This document shows positions 1 through 8,681 of a stretch of DNA of 64,000 bases, piece after piece. Under the pieces are notes generated by a model that saw only the letters and a program-made list of their open reading frames with translations, did not search any database and was not told the DNA's origin. The first letter of the stretch is position 1; each line of letters opens with the position of its first letter. This stretch comes from an uncultured Flavobacteriaceae bacterium (lineage in GTDB: Bacteria > Bacteroidota > Bacteroidia > Flavobacteriales > Flavobacteriaceae), in contig CANLUS010000001.1 in assembly GCA_947494325.1 (NCBI GenBank), positions 558,001 through 622,000 on the forward strand. The letters run 5' to 3'. The translations under genes were made by a program, and so were the position numbers.

Positions 1-276
1 GGGGCCTCCTCGTTTCTTAGTAGGGCCTAAAATTTCATGAAATGGCTCTCTTTCAAACCCTTTGAGAATTGCTCTTCTTAAGTCTCTTGATCCCGAATAT
101 TCGTTCGATTTTGCAAAAGAAACAGCCTCTTCTAAGGTTACTTCATTAATTTTATAGTCTTTTGCAAGCTTCTCTTTCCATACTTCATTTCGTCCAGGAA
201 AATACTCCAATTGTTGCGCATAAAATTGAGTAATTGAGCCTAAAAACAATATGATAAGAAGCACCTTTTTTTCCAT
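1..276 (-). CDS. Secreted protein, 5' part only (possible serine hydrolase)
   Basis: This gene reads leftward off the window edge, so only about the first 92 codons are present. The ATG at 276 opens a clear signal peptide: Lys-rich start, hydrophobic core and a cut after an Ala-Gln pair near residue 21. The mature part is charged, and the visible end reads GPTKKRGGP. In my memory of Bacteroidota beta-lactamase-like serine hydrolases, such a stretch precedes the first strand of the catalytic domain. The SxxK and YxN motifs that would prove this lie outside the window, so the function is a guess. The GNAT gene lies 60 bases upstream on the same strand and no clear promoter separates them, so co-transcription is possible. 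Confidence 0.6.
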   Translation of the reverse strand, partial: MEKKVLLIILFLGSITQFYAQQLEYFPGRNEVWKEKLAKDYKINEVTLEEAVSFAKSNEYSGSRDLRRAILKGFEREPFHEILGPTKKRGGP

Positions 277-336
277 TTAATATGATTGTTTAATTCTTTT
301 ATTTTGTCTTGTATGAAATTACAACATTTCTACAAG

Positions 337-855
337 TTAATCTAAGATAAATTTGAGCAACCAATCTAATTGTTTATCGCGCCCAATATAATAAGGATGC
401 ATATCAAATCTTTCAAACCCATAACGTTCATAAAAACGAATTGCCGCCTTGTTTTCTTCCCAAACGCCTAGCCATAAAAAAGAAACTTTCTTCGTTCTTG
501 CGATCTCTATTGCCTTAAAAAGAAGTAGCCTCCCGAAGCCTTGTTTTTGAAAAGTATTTAATATATAAATACGTTCTAATTCAATCGATGAGTCTTCAAA
601 TTGCTCGTTCTGTGCCTGATGTTCATTCAGTTTGAAGTATCCAACAAGAGCACCTTCAACATAGGCAACATAAAAATGGCTATTCACATCTGTCAACTCT
701 TTTTTGAATTGTTTTTCGCTAAATGCAGACCTTATATATGTATTAAAATCATCAGGATTATTATCTTTTTCAAAAGCATCAACAAATGTTTTTTTTGCAA
801 TCTTTAAGAGTAATGCAAGGTCACTAAATTCACATTTTCTAAAATTAATCGCCAT
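337..855 (-). CDS. GNAT family N-acetyltransferase
   Basis: A 172-residue single-domain GNAT protein, expected to move an acetyl group from acetyl-CoA to an amine. The N-terminal FRKCEFSDLALL is a usual GNAT first strand and helix. The acetyl-CoA pyrophosphate loop is QKQGFGR, around residues 102-108, after the LERIYIL strand. The C-terminal half has the common AIRFYERYGFE segment. The length and overall pattern resemble PaiA-type polyamine or small-molecule acetyltransferases, but the substrate cannot be read from sequence. No signal peptide is present, so it is cytoplasmic. The intergenic space to the divergent coiled-coil gene at 917 is short. Confidence 0.88.
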   Translation of the reverse strand: MAINFRKCEFSDLALLLKIAKKTFVDAFEKDNNPDDFNTYIRSAFSEKQFKKELTDVNSHFYVAYVEGALVGYFKLNEHQAQNEQFEDSSIELERIYILNTFQKQGFGRLLLFKAIEIARTKKVSFLWLGVWEENKAAIRFYERYGFERFDMHPYYIGRDKQLDWLLKFILD

Positions 856-916
856 ATTTAAAGATAACTATATATAATTAAAATACTGTAATTTCGTTAC
901 TCTTAAAACACCAGTT

Positions 917-2065
917 ATGAAATCAAGCAAACTTTTCCTTTCAGTTATTGTATTATTTATGGGGTTTTCTATATACGCCCAGAAAGTGCATTATAAAGAT
1001 AATTACTATACGATCGTAAAAAGTAAAATATTTCATAGAGGTCATGATGTATATGGGAAACTCACAAGTGGTGCAAGAGATACAATACATTTAATAGCCA
1101 AAGAATTATATACTGAAAGAGGCAAGCTAAAAGAAAAATACAAAAACGTTCCCAGACGAGAGCGCTATAAATTACCAGAGGGATTTTGGAAGGAGAAAAC
1201 TCCAGCTCCAACTAATGATGCAGTTGCTGTAGTTAAAGTTACCCCTGAAGAAACTTCCAAAGAAGCCCAAGCCAAGGCTATCGTTCAACAAATCAACCCT
1301 ACTGAAAAAGTCACTGCAGTTGCAGCTAATGAAGTCTCTAATAATATGACGAAGAAAGTTGTAGAAGAGAGGGAAAAAGAGACAGATAAAGTAGTGAGTT
1401 CTGATGAAAATGACAAAAAGGTATCTAAAGAAAAATCGGATACAAAACTAACAGTAAACGCAGATCTCAAAAAAGAAGAAGAGGTAGAAAAAAGAGAACA
1501 AAAGGAGGTAAAAGAACAAAAGAAAGAGAAGGAAGAAAAGAAAGAAGCCTTAGAAGAGAAAATCACGCGGCAAAAAGAAGATAAAAAAAATGCAATCGCT
1601 CGACTAGCAACTGAAAAAGCAGCAAGTGAGCAGGCTCAAAGAGAAAAGGAGCAACAACAGAGAGAAGATAAAAAGAATGCTATTGCCAAATTAGAAAACG
1701 AAAAAGTAGCACGTGAGCAAGCTCAGAAGAAAAAAGAGCAAGAAGAATTAGAAGACGAACGCGAAAAAGCTGCTCGTAAAAAAGAAAAAGCGCTCAAAAA
1801 GAAGGAGAAAGAGGAAAAAGAGCGTGAACGTGAACAGAAAAAAATCGAAAAGGAAAAAAAGAGAAAAGAAAAAGAATTAAAGCAAAAAGAAAAGGCAATT
1901 AGTAACCATAAGTCTGCACAGAAAAAATTAGAAAAAGCCGAAAAGAAATATAAAAAACTAAAGGAAAAAGGAGAACTTTCTCCTATTGAAGAAGCCGAAT
2001 GGCTTGAGAAAATTGAAAAATTAAAAGAAAAAGTGACTAAGCGCGAAAAGCAGCTACGAAAATAG
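917..2065 (+). CDS. Secreted Lys/Glu-rich coiled-coil protein of unknown function
   Basis: A 382-residue protein that I do not recognise. Residues 1-21 form a signal peptide ending in an Ala-Gln cut site. Residues about 22-95 form a small folded-looking N-terminal region with several Tyr residues. From about residue 110 to the end it is almost entirely Lys, Glu, Arg, Ala and Gln, as in a long single coiled coil, resembling the composition of the TolA central domain. An internal tandem repeat of 29 residues starts with EDKKNAIA (bases 1577-1663 and 1664-1750). It probably spans part of the periplasm or lies on the surface. The downstream GH5 gene is convergent. Start choice is supported by the signal peptide. 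Confidence 0.75.
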   Translation: MKSSKLFLSVIVLFMGFSIYAQKVHYKDNYYTIVKSKIFHRGHDVYGKLTSGARDTIHLIAKELYTERGKLKEKYKNVPRRERYKLPEGFWKEKTPAPTNDAVAVVKVTPEETSKEAQAKAIVQQINPTEKVTAVAANEVSNNMTKKVVEEREKETDKVVSSDENDKKVSKEKSDTKLTVNADLKKEEEVEKREQKEVKEQKKEKEEKKEALEEKITRQKEDKKNAIARLATEKAASEQAQREKEQQQREDKKNAIAKLENEKVAREQAQKKKEQEELEDEREKAARKKEKALKKKEKEEKEREREQKKIEKEKKRKEKELKQKEKAISNHKSAQKKLEKAEKKYKKLKEKGELSPIEEAEWLEKIEKLKEKVTKREKQLRK

Positions 2066-2086
2066 TAATCTTATTACTACCATAGG

Positions 2087-3124
2087 CTAGTATTCTTTAT
2101 TCTTGCTGCGAATTTCTTGTCGTACTAATTTTCCAGAAGTTGTTAAGTTATTTTCTTCCCAATTACCTGTTGCACTGGCATTAGGCTTTAAAGCCGCTGC
2201 CAATTCTTCTTTGTCAGCGATCGACCAATTACAGGAAGAAATTTTATGGGTATCTAAGAAGCTCCACCAACGTTGAGATTCGTTTGCATCAATGCTCCCA
2301 TCACCAGAGGCTTCTGTTGTTCCATATTCTGTTACAAATAAAGCTATATCATTGTTTAATGCCAACAGCGCAATGTCTCTTAAACTCTCATTATGTGTTG
2401 CGGCATAATAGTGTAATGTATATGCCACATTTTCATCATTGATTTTATGACCAATAACATCGTCAACATTCTGCGACCAATTGCGTGTACCGCAAATGAT
2501 CAAATTATCAGGGGCATGTTTACGGATCTCGGCAATTACTGCTTCATGATATGGCTTTAAAACATCGGTCCAAGAAACATCTAAGGGTTCATTATAAGTT
2601 TCAAAAATGACATTGGGATAGGCTCCATATTTTTGTGCCATTTCACCAAAAAACGTTTTAGCTTCTTCTAAATGATCTTCTCCATGATGATCGTGCCAAT
2701 CGATAATCACATAAATTCCTTCGGCAATGGCGGCGTCAACAACAGCAATAACTTTTGCTTTCTCTTGTTCAGGATTTGTTAAATATCCGTCGTGTTCTAC
2801 TGCCATCGCTGCTCGAACAACTGTGCACTGCCAATCATCTTTGAGCCATTTTACAGTTTCTCGATTATAGTACTTTCCAATCCATTGACTCCAAAATAAA
2901 GACATCCCACGCAATTGAACAGCATTGCTATTTTTATCAACGATCTTATTGCCAGAAACTTTCAATTTTCCATATTCTTCAACAACAGTCGCAAATTCAT
3001 TTTGAGGAATTTCATTTTCATTGGATGGAGTCTCTGAAGAAGAACTACCGCAGGATAAGAACAAAACAATTAGTAAGAGATAAACAGCGTATTCGCTTCG
3101 TGAAAATTTTATGGGCATTGTCAT
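2087..3124 (-). CDS. GH5 family glycosidase (cellulase-like), lipoprotein
   Basis: A 345-residue enzyme of glycoside hydrolase family 5, which cleaves beta-linked glucans or related polysaccharides with retention. A lipobox LFLSC puts the lipid-bearing Cys at residue 25, followed by a Ser-rich linker. The catalytic domain starts near residue 52 (YGKLKVSGNKIVD). The acid/base Glu is E179 in TYNEP and the nucleophile is E266 in VTEYG; the WHDHHG motif (about 143-148) fits the GH5_2 group. It is probably anchored in the outer membrane. No TonB/SusD partners or other glycosidases are nearby, so it is not in a recognisable polysaccharide locus. It follows radA on the same strand with about 60 bases between. 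Confidence 0.9.
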   Translation of the reverse strand: MTMPIKFSRSEYAVYLLLIVLFLSCGSSSSETPSNENEIPQNEFATVVEEYGKLKVSGNKIVDKNSNAVQLRGMSLFWSQWIGKYYNRETVKWLKDDWQCTVVRAAMAVEHDGYLTNPEQEKAKVIAVVDAAIAEGIYVIIDWHDHHGEDHLEEAKTFFGEMAQKYGAYPNVIFETYNEPLDVSWTDVLKPYHEAVIAEIRKHAPDNLIICGTRNWSQNVDDVIGHKINDENVAYTLHYYAATHNESLRDIALLALNNDIALFVTEYGTTEASGDGSIDANESQRWWSFLDTHKISSCNWSIADKEELAAALKPNASATGNWEENNLTTSGKLVRQEIRSKNKEY

Positions 3125-3183
3125 TTTTTTTCAATGAAAGCCTAAAATACAAAGAAAAAGAGTCTTATCGTTTAGAAACTGGG

Positions 3184-4539
3184 TTAAAACAGTTGTTGGT
3201 ATACTTCCTCAATTTTGGAAACCAAGACAACCTTAATAGTATAATTACTATTTGAAATCTTGTTGAACTTAGAAACAATAATTGTAGAAAATCCTAGTTT
3301 TTCCGCTTCTAAAATCCGTTGATCTATGCGATTTACAGGTCGAATTTCTCCTGCGAGACCTACCTCTGCAGCAAAACAAGTGTCTTGTGCAATAGCCTCG
3401 TCTTCATTCGATGATAAAATAGAAGCAACAACAGCCAAATCTATCGCCGGATCATCAACAGAGATCCCTCCTGCGATATTTAAAAATACATCTTTAGCTC
3501 CAAGTCGAAAACCAGCTCGCTTCTCTAACACCGCCAAGATCATATTCAAGCGTTTAATATTGTATCCTGTTGCTGATCGTTGAGGTGTACCATAAACTGC
3601 GGTGCTCACCAAGGCTTGTACTTCAATCATTAAGGGGCGCATTCCTTCTAAAGTTGCTGCAATAGCGGTTCCACTTAAAGATTCATCTTTTTCAGAAATT
3701 AAAATTTCGGATGGATTTTCGACTTCTCGTAAACCCATACTTTGCATTTCATAAATACCAAGCTCTGCTGTAGAACCAAATCTGTTTTTCTGAGCTCTTA
3801 AAATACGATACGTATGATTTCTATCACCTTCGAACTGAAGCACGACATCGACCATATGTTCTAAAATTTTTGGTCCCGCGATAGCTCCCTCTTTGGTAAT
3901 GTGTCCAATTAAAACAACGGGCGTAGACGTTTCTTTGGCAAACTTTATAAGTTCGGCCGTAGTCTCTCGTATTTGAGAAATACTCCCGGGAGAGGCTTCA
4001 ATAGATTCGGTGTGTAATGTTTGAATAGAATCAATCACCACAACATCAGGAATCACTTCTTCAATTGTTTTAAAGATATGTTGAGTTTTAGTTTCCGTGA
4101 GAATAAGACAATCAGAATTTTCATCATGTAATCGCTCGGCGCGCATTTTTATTTGTGATTGGCTTTCCTCTCCAGAAACATAGAGTACTTTTTTATGAAT
4201 ACTTAATGCCACTTGTAAAAGCAAGGTTGATTTTCCAATACCAGGCTCTCCTCCTAACAGGGTCATTGACCCTTTTACCAATCCACCACCAAGCACACGA
4301 TTAAGTTCATTGTTTTTGGTATCAATTCTATCCTCTTCGTTGATCGCAATGTCATTTATTTTTAACGCTTTCGAGACTCTCTTGGTAGGAGTTGTTTGTT
4401 TCCAATTACGTTTTTCTTCTTTTTGAATGACTTCTTCAACAATAGTATTCCATTCATTACAAGCCGTGCATTTGCCCACCCATTTTGCATACTGTGTCCC
4501 ACAATTTTGACAGAAAAAAGAAGTTTTCGTTTTAGCCAT
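3184..4539 (-). CDS. radA: DNA repair protein RadA
   Basis: A 451-residue RadA/Sms ATPase, which drives branch migration during recombination and repair, and during natural transformation in some species. The N-terminal C4 zinc finger is at C10, C13, C24 and C27. Walker A GEPGIGKST is at 97-105, Walker B VVVIDSIQT near 167, and the RadA-specific KNRFG at 251-255. The C-terminal third is the Lon-like domain. Length is normal for the family. Its ATG lies inside the end of lpxH (8-base overlap), so the two are translationally linked in a queD-lpxH-radA operon. It lies in the same window as dprA and comEC. Confidence 0.97.
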   Translation of the reverse strand: MAKTKTSFFCQNCGTQYAKWVGKCTACNEWNTIVEEVIQKEEKRNWKQTTPTKRVSKALKINDIAINEEDRIDTKNNELNRVLGGGLVKGSMTLLGGEPGIGKSTLLLQVALSIHKKVLYVSGEESQSQIKMRAERLHDENSDCLILTETKTQHIFKTIEEVIPDVVVIDSIQTLHTESIEASPGSISQIRETTAELIKFAKETSTPVVLIGHITKEGAIAGPKILEHMVDVVLQFEGDRNHTYRILRAQKNRFGSTAELGIYEMQSMGLREVENPSEILISEKDESLSGTAIAATLEGMRPLMIEVQALVSTAVYGTPQRSATGYNIKRLNMILAVLEKRAGFRLGAKDVFLNIAGGISVDDPAIDLAVVASILSSNEDEAIAQDTCFAAEVGLAGEIRPVNRIDQRILEAEKLGFSTIIVSKFNKISNSNYTIKVVLVSKIEEVYQQLF

Positions 4540-5290
4540 TTTTCAATGCTGTTGTATTGCCATCAAAAACGGCATAAGTAAATTGTGAAATCCAATCTCC
4601 CGTATTTATATAAATAGACTTTTCATTAAGTTCAATAGTCATTGGTAAATGACGATGTCCGAATAAAAAATAATCATAATGTTTACTTTTTAATTTGCGC
4701 TTACAATATTGCACGAGCCATTCATTATCTTCTCCTAAAAACTTCGCATCTTCATCACCGGAGATTAATTTGTTCTTGGTTGATAAATATTGTGCAAACC
4801 GCATTCCAATATCTGGATGTAACCATCGATACAACCATTGTGCAAATCCATTAGTAAACACTTTTTTCATTCGCTTGTAGCCTTTATCTCCAGGACCGAG
4901 ACCATCTCCATGACCGATTAAGAAAACCTTTTCTTTTGACGTAAATTCTAATGGTTTATGATGCACAGGAATATTCAATTCTTTTTCAAAATAATCAAGC
5001 ATCCACAAATCGTGGTTTCCTACAAAAAAATGTATTGGAATTCCGCTATCTCTAATCTCTGCTAATTTGCCTAGTACGCGAACAAAGCCTTTTGGTACTA
5101 CGGTTTTATACTCGTACCAACAATCAAATAAATCCCCCAATAAAAATATCACCTCAGCATCTTTCTTAATGCTATCTAACCAAGCAATAAACTTTTTTTC
5201 ACGCACCACACTATCTGCATGATTTGGAATACCAAAATGCTGATCAGAAGCAAAGTATATTTTTTTGTTATTAGTTAATTTTATATCCAT
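4532..5290 (-). CDS. lpxH: UDP-2,3-diacylglucosamine diphosphatase-like phosphoesterase
   Basis: A 252-residue calcineurin-like metallophosphoesterase. The metal-binding set is complete: SDQH at 15-18, GDLFD at 52-56, GNHD at 91-94 and a C-terminal GHRHLP. The GHGDGLGPGDKGY segment near residue 127 is typical of the LpxH group in Bacteroidota. The likely reaction is cleavage of UDP-2,3-diacylglucosamine to lipid X in lipid A synthesis, on the inner face of the cytoplasmic membrane. It sits 30 bases after queD and overlaps radA by 8 bases. lpxB, the next enzyme of the same pathway, is elsewhere in this window at 19-20 kb. Exact substrate is inferred from family resemblance. Confidence 0.88.
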   Translation of the reverse strand: MDIKLTNNKKIYFASDQHFGIPNHADSVVREKKFIAWLDSIKKDAEVIFLLGDLFDCWYEYKTVVPKGFVRVLGKLAEIRDSGIPIHFFVGNHDLWMLDYFEKELNIPVHHKPLEFTSKEKVFLIGHGDGLGPGDKGYKRMKKVFTNGFAQWLYRWLHPDIGMRFAQYLSTKNKLISGDEDAKFLGEDNEWLVQYCKRKLKSKHYDYFLFGHRHLPMTIELNEKSIYINTGDWISQFTYAVFDGNTTALKNG

Positions 5291-5320
5291 TATAAGTAAG
5301 CAACAGCGTACACGTTGCGA

Positions 5321-5770
5321 TTACTGATCGCTGGCATACCATTCGGCATAAGAGTTTTGGGTTTCATATAGTTTTAGTGAATGCAATTTAACTGATTCTG
5401 GCAACTTAGCACTAATTAGCTCTGCAAAATCAACAATCATATTTTCACTAGTTGGCTGATAATCAACTAAAATTACTTTCGGCGAATGTGGTCTAATTTT
5501 TTCAGCTAGTTCTTTATGTGGTGAATTCTTATTCAACACAGTAGCATGATCGAATATGTCAACAATTTCTTGATTTACAATTTTCTTCAAATCTCCAAAA
5601 TCTAATACCATCCCATTTTTAACATGATTGACATCACTAATTGGTGTGCCAATAACGGTCACATACAATTGATAACTATGTCCGTGCACATTTTTGCACT
5701 TACCATCATAACCATACAACGCATGTGCTGTCTCAAAATCGAAGTGTTTCGTAATTCTTATTTTACTCAT
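5321..5770 (-). CDS. queD: 6-carboxytetrahydropterin synthase QueD
   Basis: A 149-residue member of the 6-pyruvoyl-tetrahydropterin synthase fold, acting in queuosine precursor synthesis by turning dihydroneopterin triphosphate into 6-carboxytetrahydropterin. The zinc ligands are H16, H29 and H31 (ETAHALYG and NVHGHSY), and the catalytic Cys is C25. A late ETQNSYAEW carries the conserved Glu that binds the pterin ring. Length fits QueD rather than a folate enzyme. It is the first gene of the queD-lpxH-radA operon, with a good promoter at 5855-5882. No other queuosine genes are in the window. Confidence 0.92.
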   Translation of the reverse strand: MSKIRITKHFDFETAHALYGYDGKCKNVHGHSYQLYVTVIGTPISDVNHVKNGMVLDFGDLKKIVNQEIVDIFDHATVLNKNSPHKELAEKIRPHSPKVILVDYQPTSENMIVDFAELISAKLPESVKLHSLKLYETQNSYAEWYASDQ

Positions 5771-5854
5771 AATTAAGATTGGTTTTGCACCAACAATATA
5801 TCGTCTAACTTAATACTAATATTTTAATGTACCCGTCTTGTTCAAATGCTCAAA

Positions 5855-5882
5855 CAAAAGTAGGTATTTAAATCACATTCAA
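5855..5882 (-). promoter_or_regulatory. Promoter of the queD-lpxH-radA operon
   Basis: Read on the minus strand this is TTG, 17 bases, then TACTTTTG, close to the Bacteroidota consensus TTG...TAnnTTTG. The leader to the queD ATG is about 80 bases. The upstream box lies inside the last codons of kbl. Confidence 0.6.
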
Positions 5883-7061
5883 CTGTTTTCCAACCTTTGT
5901 AAAAGCCGCAATGGCCTTATCGAGATGTTCTTTCGTATGTGCTGCAGATAACTGGACTCTAATTCGAGCTTTACCTTTCGGGACCACCGGAAAGAAAAAT
6001 CCGATTACATAAATCCCCTCTTCTAACAAAGCATTCGCCATATCTTGAGATAATTTCGCATCATAGAGCATTACAGGAACTATAGCTGCATCAGCACCCA
6101 CTAAATCGAAACCTGCTGCCGACATCTCTTGACGAAAATAGTTCGTATTTGTTTCTAATCTATCACGCAAAGAGGTATCATTAGATAGTAAATCAAATAC
6201 TTTTAATGACGCTCCAACAATTGCAGGGGCCAAAGAATTTGAAAACAAATAAGGTCTAGAGCGTTGACGTAGAATTTCAATTATTTCTTTTTTAGCGGTA
6301 GTATACCCTCCCATTGCACCTCCCATGGCTTTGCCCAATGTTCCAGTTACAATGTCTACTCGATTTAACACATCTTTTAGTTCTAAAGTACCACGTCCGG
6401 TTTTACCAATAAATCCTGTAGCATGGCATTCATCAACCATGACCATGGCATCATACCTATCCGCCAGATCACAAATTTTATCAAGACTTGCAACAATGCC
6501 ATCCATAGAGAACACACCGTCAGTCACTATTATTTTAAAACGTGCACCTGCTTCATTCGCCTCAATCAACCGCGCTTCTAATTCTTCCATATCATTGTTT
6601 TGATACCGATACCGTGCTGCCTTACACAAACGAACCCCATCAATAATGGATGCATGATTCAAACTATCCGAAATAATCGCGTCTTCTTTGCCTAAAAGTG
6701 GTTCAAAAACACCACCATTTGCATCAAAAGCAGCAGCGTATAAAATGGTGTCTTCAAAACCATAAAAGTCAGCGATTTTCTGTTCTAATTCCTTATGGAT
6801 ATCTTGAGTTCCGCAAATAAATCGTACTGATGACATCCCGAAACCATGCGTATCCATGGTATCTTTTGCCGCTTGAATCACTTCAGGATGATTCGATAAC
6901 CCAAGATAATTATTAGCACAAAAATTAATTACTTTCTCACCCGTGGAAATAGTAATTTCAGCATCTTGTGAAGACGTAATAACGCGTTCACTTTTATATA
7001 AACCTGCTTCTTTTATAGCGATCAATTCTTCCTGTAAATATTGTTTTATATTCGAATACAT
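5868..7061 (-). CDS. kbl: Glycine C-acetyltransferase (2-amino-3-ketobutyrate CoA ligase)
   Basis: A 397-residue fold-type I PLP enzyme of the alpha-oxoamine synthase family. It converts 2-amino-3-ketobutyrate and CoA to glycine and acetyl-CoA in threonine breakdown. The PLP lysine is K244 in [10 protein letters not shown], the ring-binding Asp is D210 in MVDECHATG, and the early [10 protein letters not shown] is a family hallmark. Length equals that of typical Kbl proteins; 8-amino-7-oxononanoate synthase is a weaker alternative because biotin genes are absent. No threonine dehydrogenase gene is adjacent. It has its own promoter at 7076-7083, divergent from the small gene at 7129. Confidence 0.93.
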   Translation of the reverse strand: MYSNIKQYLQEELIAIKEAGLYKSERVITSSQDAEITISTGEKVINFCANNYLGLSNHPEVIQAAKDTMDTHGFGMSSVRFICGTQDIHKELEQKIADFYGFEDTILYAAAFDANGGVFEPLLGKEDAIISDSLNHASIIDGVRLCKAARYRYQNNDMEELEARLIEANEAGARFKIIVTDGVFSMDGIVASLDKICDLADRYDAMVMVDECHATGFIGKTGRGTLELKDVLNRVDIVTGTLGKAMGGAMGGYTTAKKEIIEILRQRSRPYLFSNSLAPAIVGASLKVFDLLSNDTSLRDRLETNTNYFRQEMSAAGFDLVGADAAIVPVMLYDAKLSQDMANALLEEGIYVIGFFFPVVPKGKARIRVQLSAAHTKEHLDKAIAAFTKVGKQLNVI

Positions 7062-7075
7062 AGATTTCTTTTTAG

Positions 7076-7083
7076 CAAAGATA
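7076..7083 (-). promoter_or_regulatory. kbl -7 element
   Basis: TATCTTTG on the minus strand, a perfect TAnnTTTG match 14 bases before the kbl ATG. No good TTG box was found upstream. Confidence 0.5.
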
Positions 7084-7104
7084 GTTAGGTTTTATAAAAC
7101 GATG

Positions 7105-7112
7105 TACCTTTG
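7105..7112 (+). promoter_or_regulatory. -7 element of the gene at 7129
   Basis: TACCTTTG, a perfect TAnnTTTG match 16 bases before the ATG at 7129. It supports that start rather than an upstream one, and forms a divergent promoter pair with kbl. Confidence 0.55.
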
Positions 7113-7128
7113 CTTTTTAATATTTTTT

Positions 7129-7485
7129 ATGGCGCGAGATGAACAATTAAAAGAGCGATGGGAAACACTCAAAACAAGGTTGACCAATCAATTTGCTGAA
7201 GGAGAGGACTTAGATATTGACGGAATTATATACTTAGTTGGAGTTCAAGAATTAGGGCAAGGGTATCGTACTTTTAAAAAAGATGAGAAAGTAAACTTAA
7301 TGCATATTGCGATTTGTAGATTATTAGAACCTCTTGGATATTATGCCTTTGATTTTTTTGATGCAGACGGTTGGCCGCATTACAAAATGGTTGAGGAATT
7401 ACCCACGTTAAAACCTGGAGAACAAACCATTATGATGAAGGAAGCAATTGTGACGTATTTTATAGAAAAAGAGGTCATTTCTTAA
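7129..7485 (+). CDS. Conserved flavobacterial protein of unknown function
   Basis: A 118-residue cytoplasmic protein starting MARDEQLKERW. I recall similar short hypothetical proteins in Flavobacteriaceae but cannot name a family. It has no signal peptide or membrane segment, is rich in acidic and aromatic residues, and contains the stretch YYAFDFFDADGWPHY near residue 80. Longer in-frame starts exist back to 6943, but these lie inside kbl and upstream of the TACCTTTG promoter element, so the ATG at 7129 is preferred. Its stop codon overlaps the stop of convergent dprA by 3 bases. Confidence 0.82.
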   Translation: MARDEQLKERWETLKTRLTNQFAEGEDLDIDGIIYLVGVQELGQGYRTFKKDEKVNLMHIAICRLLEPLGYYAFDFFDADGWPHYKMVEELPTLKPGEQTIMMKEAIVTYFIEKEVIS

Positions 7486-8606
7486 ATCGCTTCAAAAAAC
7501 TTACCCGGTAAAGGTCTTGTTAATGATTTGAGTTCTAAATTCAATAACACACTCGCTGTTTTATGTATTGGAAAATTACAGTAAAGAGCAATTATATCTA
7601 GTTGTTGTTTTCCTTCTTTTAAGAGGTAATTATAAATAATCTTTTCATGATCATTTAATTCAACAAATAATTGTTTTTGGATGGTTTTTGCGTCGATATC
7701 GGGTTTAGAATTCCAATTCAATATGTAAACTAAATCTTTGATTGAAGTGAATACTGAGGCTCTATTTGTTTTAATAAGGTTGTTGCATCCTATACTAAAT
7801 TCGTCCGAAATTCTTCCTGGAACAGCAAATACATCTCTATTATACGAATTTGCAATATCTGCTGTAATTAAGGATCCCCCTTTAACAGCAGATTCAATGA
7901 GAATTGTTGCCTGAGATATTCCGGCCACAATCCTATTTCTTTTCACAAAATTCTCCCTATCTGGTCTCGTTTCAGACCAGAATTCAGTGAGTAATCCGCC
8001 ATTTCCTTGCATTTTTAGTGCCTCTTTTTTATGAACCGCAGGATACGTTCTATCTAAGCCATGAGCCAAAACGGCCAGGGTTTGAAAATTATGTTTGATC
8101 GCTAACTGATGCGCATAAATATCAACGCCATAAGCCAATCCACTTACTATAATCGGTTTAAAAGGTTTGAGCCCTTCGAATAGATCTTCTAGTACTTTTT
8201 TGCCATAGGCCGTCATTTGTCTTGTTCCTACAACACTTATAATATTTTGCTCTCTTATATTTATCTTTCCTTTTTTAAATATTATAAGCGGTGCATCAAA
8301 ACAGTGCTTTAATCGTTTGGGGTATTCTTCGTCATAAAAAGTCACAACATCTATGGCATTCTTAGCTACATAAACTAATTCTTTTTCTACTCTTTTAAAG
8401 ATTTTGATGTCACTTAAGCGTTCTAACATCGATTGCCCAATTCCCGAAATTTTCAATAAGTTATTCTTCTTTTCCTTAAAAACATTGGTAGCATTTCCAC
8501 AATGGGAAATGAGTTTTTTAGCATTCACATCTCCAATGCCTTCAACTTGCTGCAAGGCAAGTAAATGAAATAACTCTTCTTCTTTCAATAGATAAAATTT
8601 AACCAT
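7482..8606 (-). CDS. dprA: DNA-processing protein DprA
   Basis: A 374-residue DprA/Smf protein that loads RecA on incoming single-stranded DNA during natural transformation. The N-terminal helix-hairpin-helix reads VEGIGDVNAKKLI. The Rossmann-like core has VSGLAYGVDIYAH and GSLITADIANSYNR followed by VFAVPG. The last 65 residues look like the DML1-type winged helix seen in longer DprA proteins. The ATG at 8606 is preferred over one 13 codons upstream because the extra residues (Phe, Cys, Cys) are unlike family N-termini. It converges on, and overlaps, the gene at 7129. Together with comEC it suggests competence. Confidence 0.93.
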   Translation of the reverse strand: MVKFYLLKEEELFHLLALQQVEGIGDVNAKKLISHCGNATNVFKEKKNNLLKISGIGQSMLERLSDIKIFKRVEKELVYVAKNAIDVVTFYDEEYPKRLKHCFDAPLIIFKKGKINIREQNIISVVGTRQMTAYGKKVLEDLFEGLKPFKPIIVSGLAYGVDIYAHQLAIKHNFQTLAVLAHGLDRTYPAVHKKEALKMQGNGGLLTEFWSETRPDRENFVKRNRIVAGISQATILIESAVKGGSLITADIANSYNRDVFAVPGRISDEFSIGCNNLIKTNRASVFTSIKDLVYILNWNSKPDIDAKTIQKQLFVELNDHEKIIYNYLLKEGKQQLDIIALYCNFPIHKTASVLLNLELKSLTRPLPGKFFEAI

Positions 8607-8667
8607 CAATATACAACATTTGTTGAAAAAAATCGTCGATAACAATCGCTATCCAACCTATTTTTTT

Positions 8668-8675
8668 TACATTTG
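8668..8675 (+). promoter_or_regulatory. -7 element of the HU-SPOR gene
   Basis: TACATTTG, a perfect TAnnTTTG match. It overlaps a potential TTG start codon at 8673, which argues that translation starts further on, at GTG 8682. Confidence 0.5.
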
Positions 8676-8681
8676 TTTCAA

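Noticed and set aside
5771-5850. PreQ1 riboswitch in the queD leader
   Set aside because: A short TTGGT/ACCAA hairpin is present next to the start, but I could not fit the preQ1-I or preQ1-II pattern.
6943-7128. Longer N-terminus for the gene at 7129
   Set aside because: The extra 62 codons lie inside kbl and upstream of a TACCTTTG promoter element.
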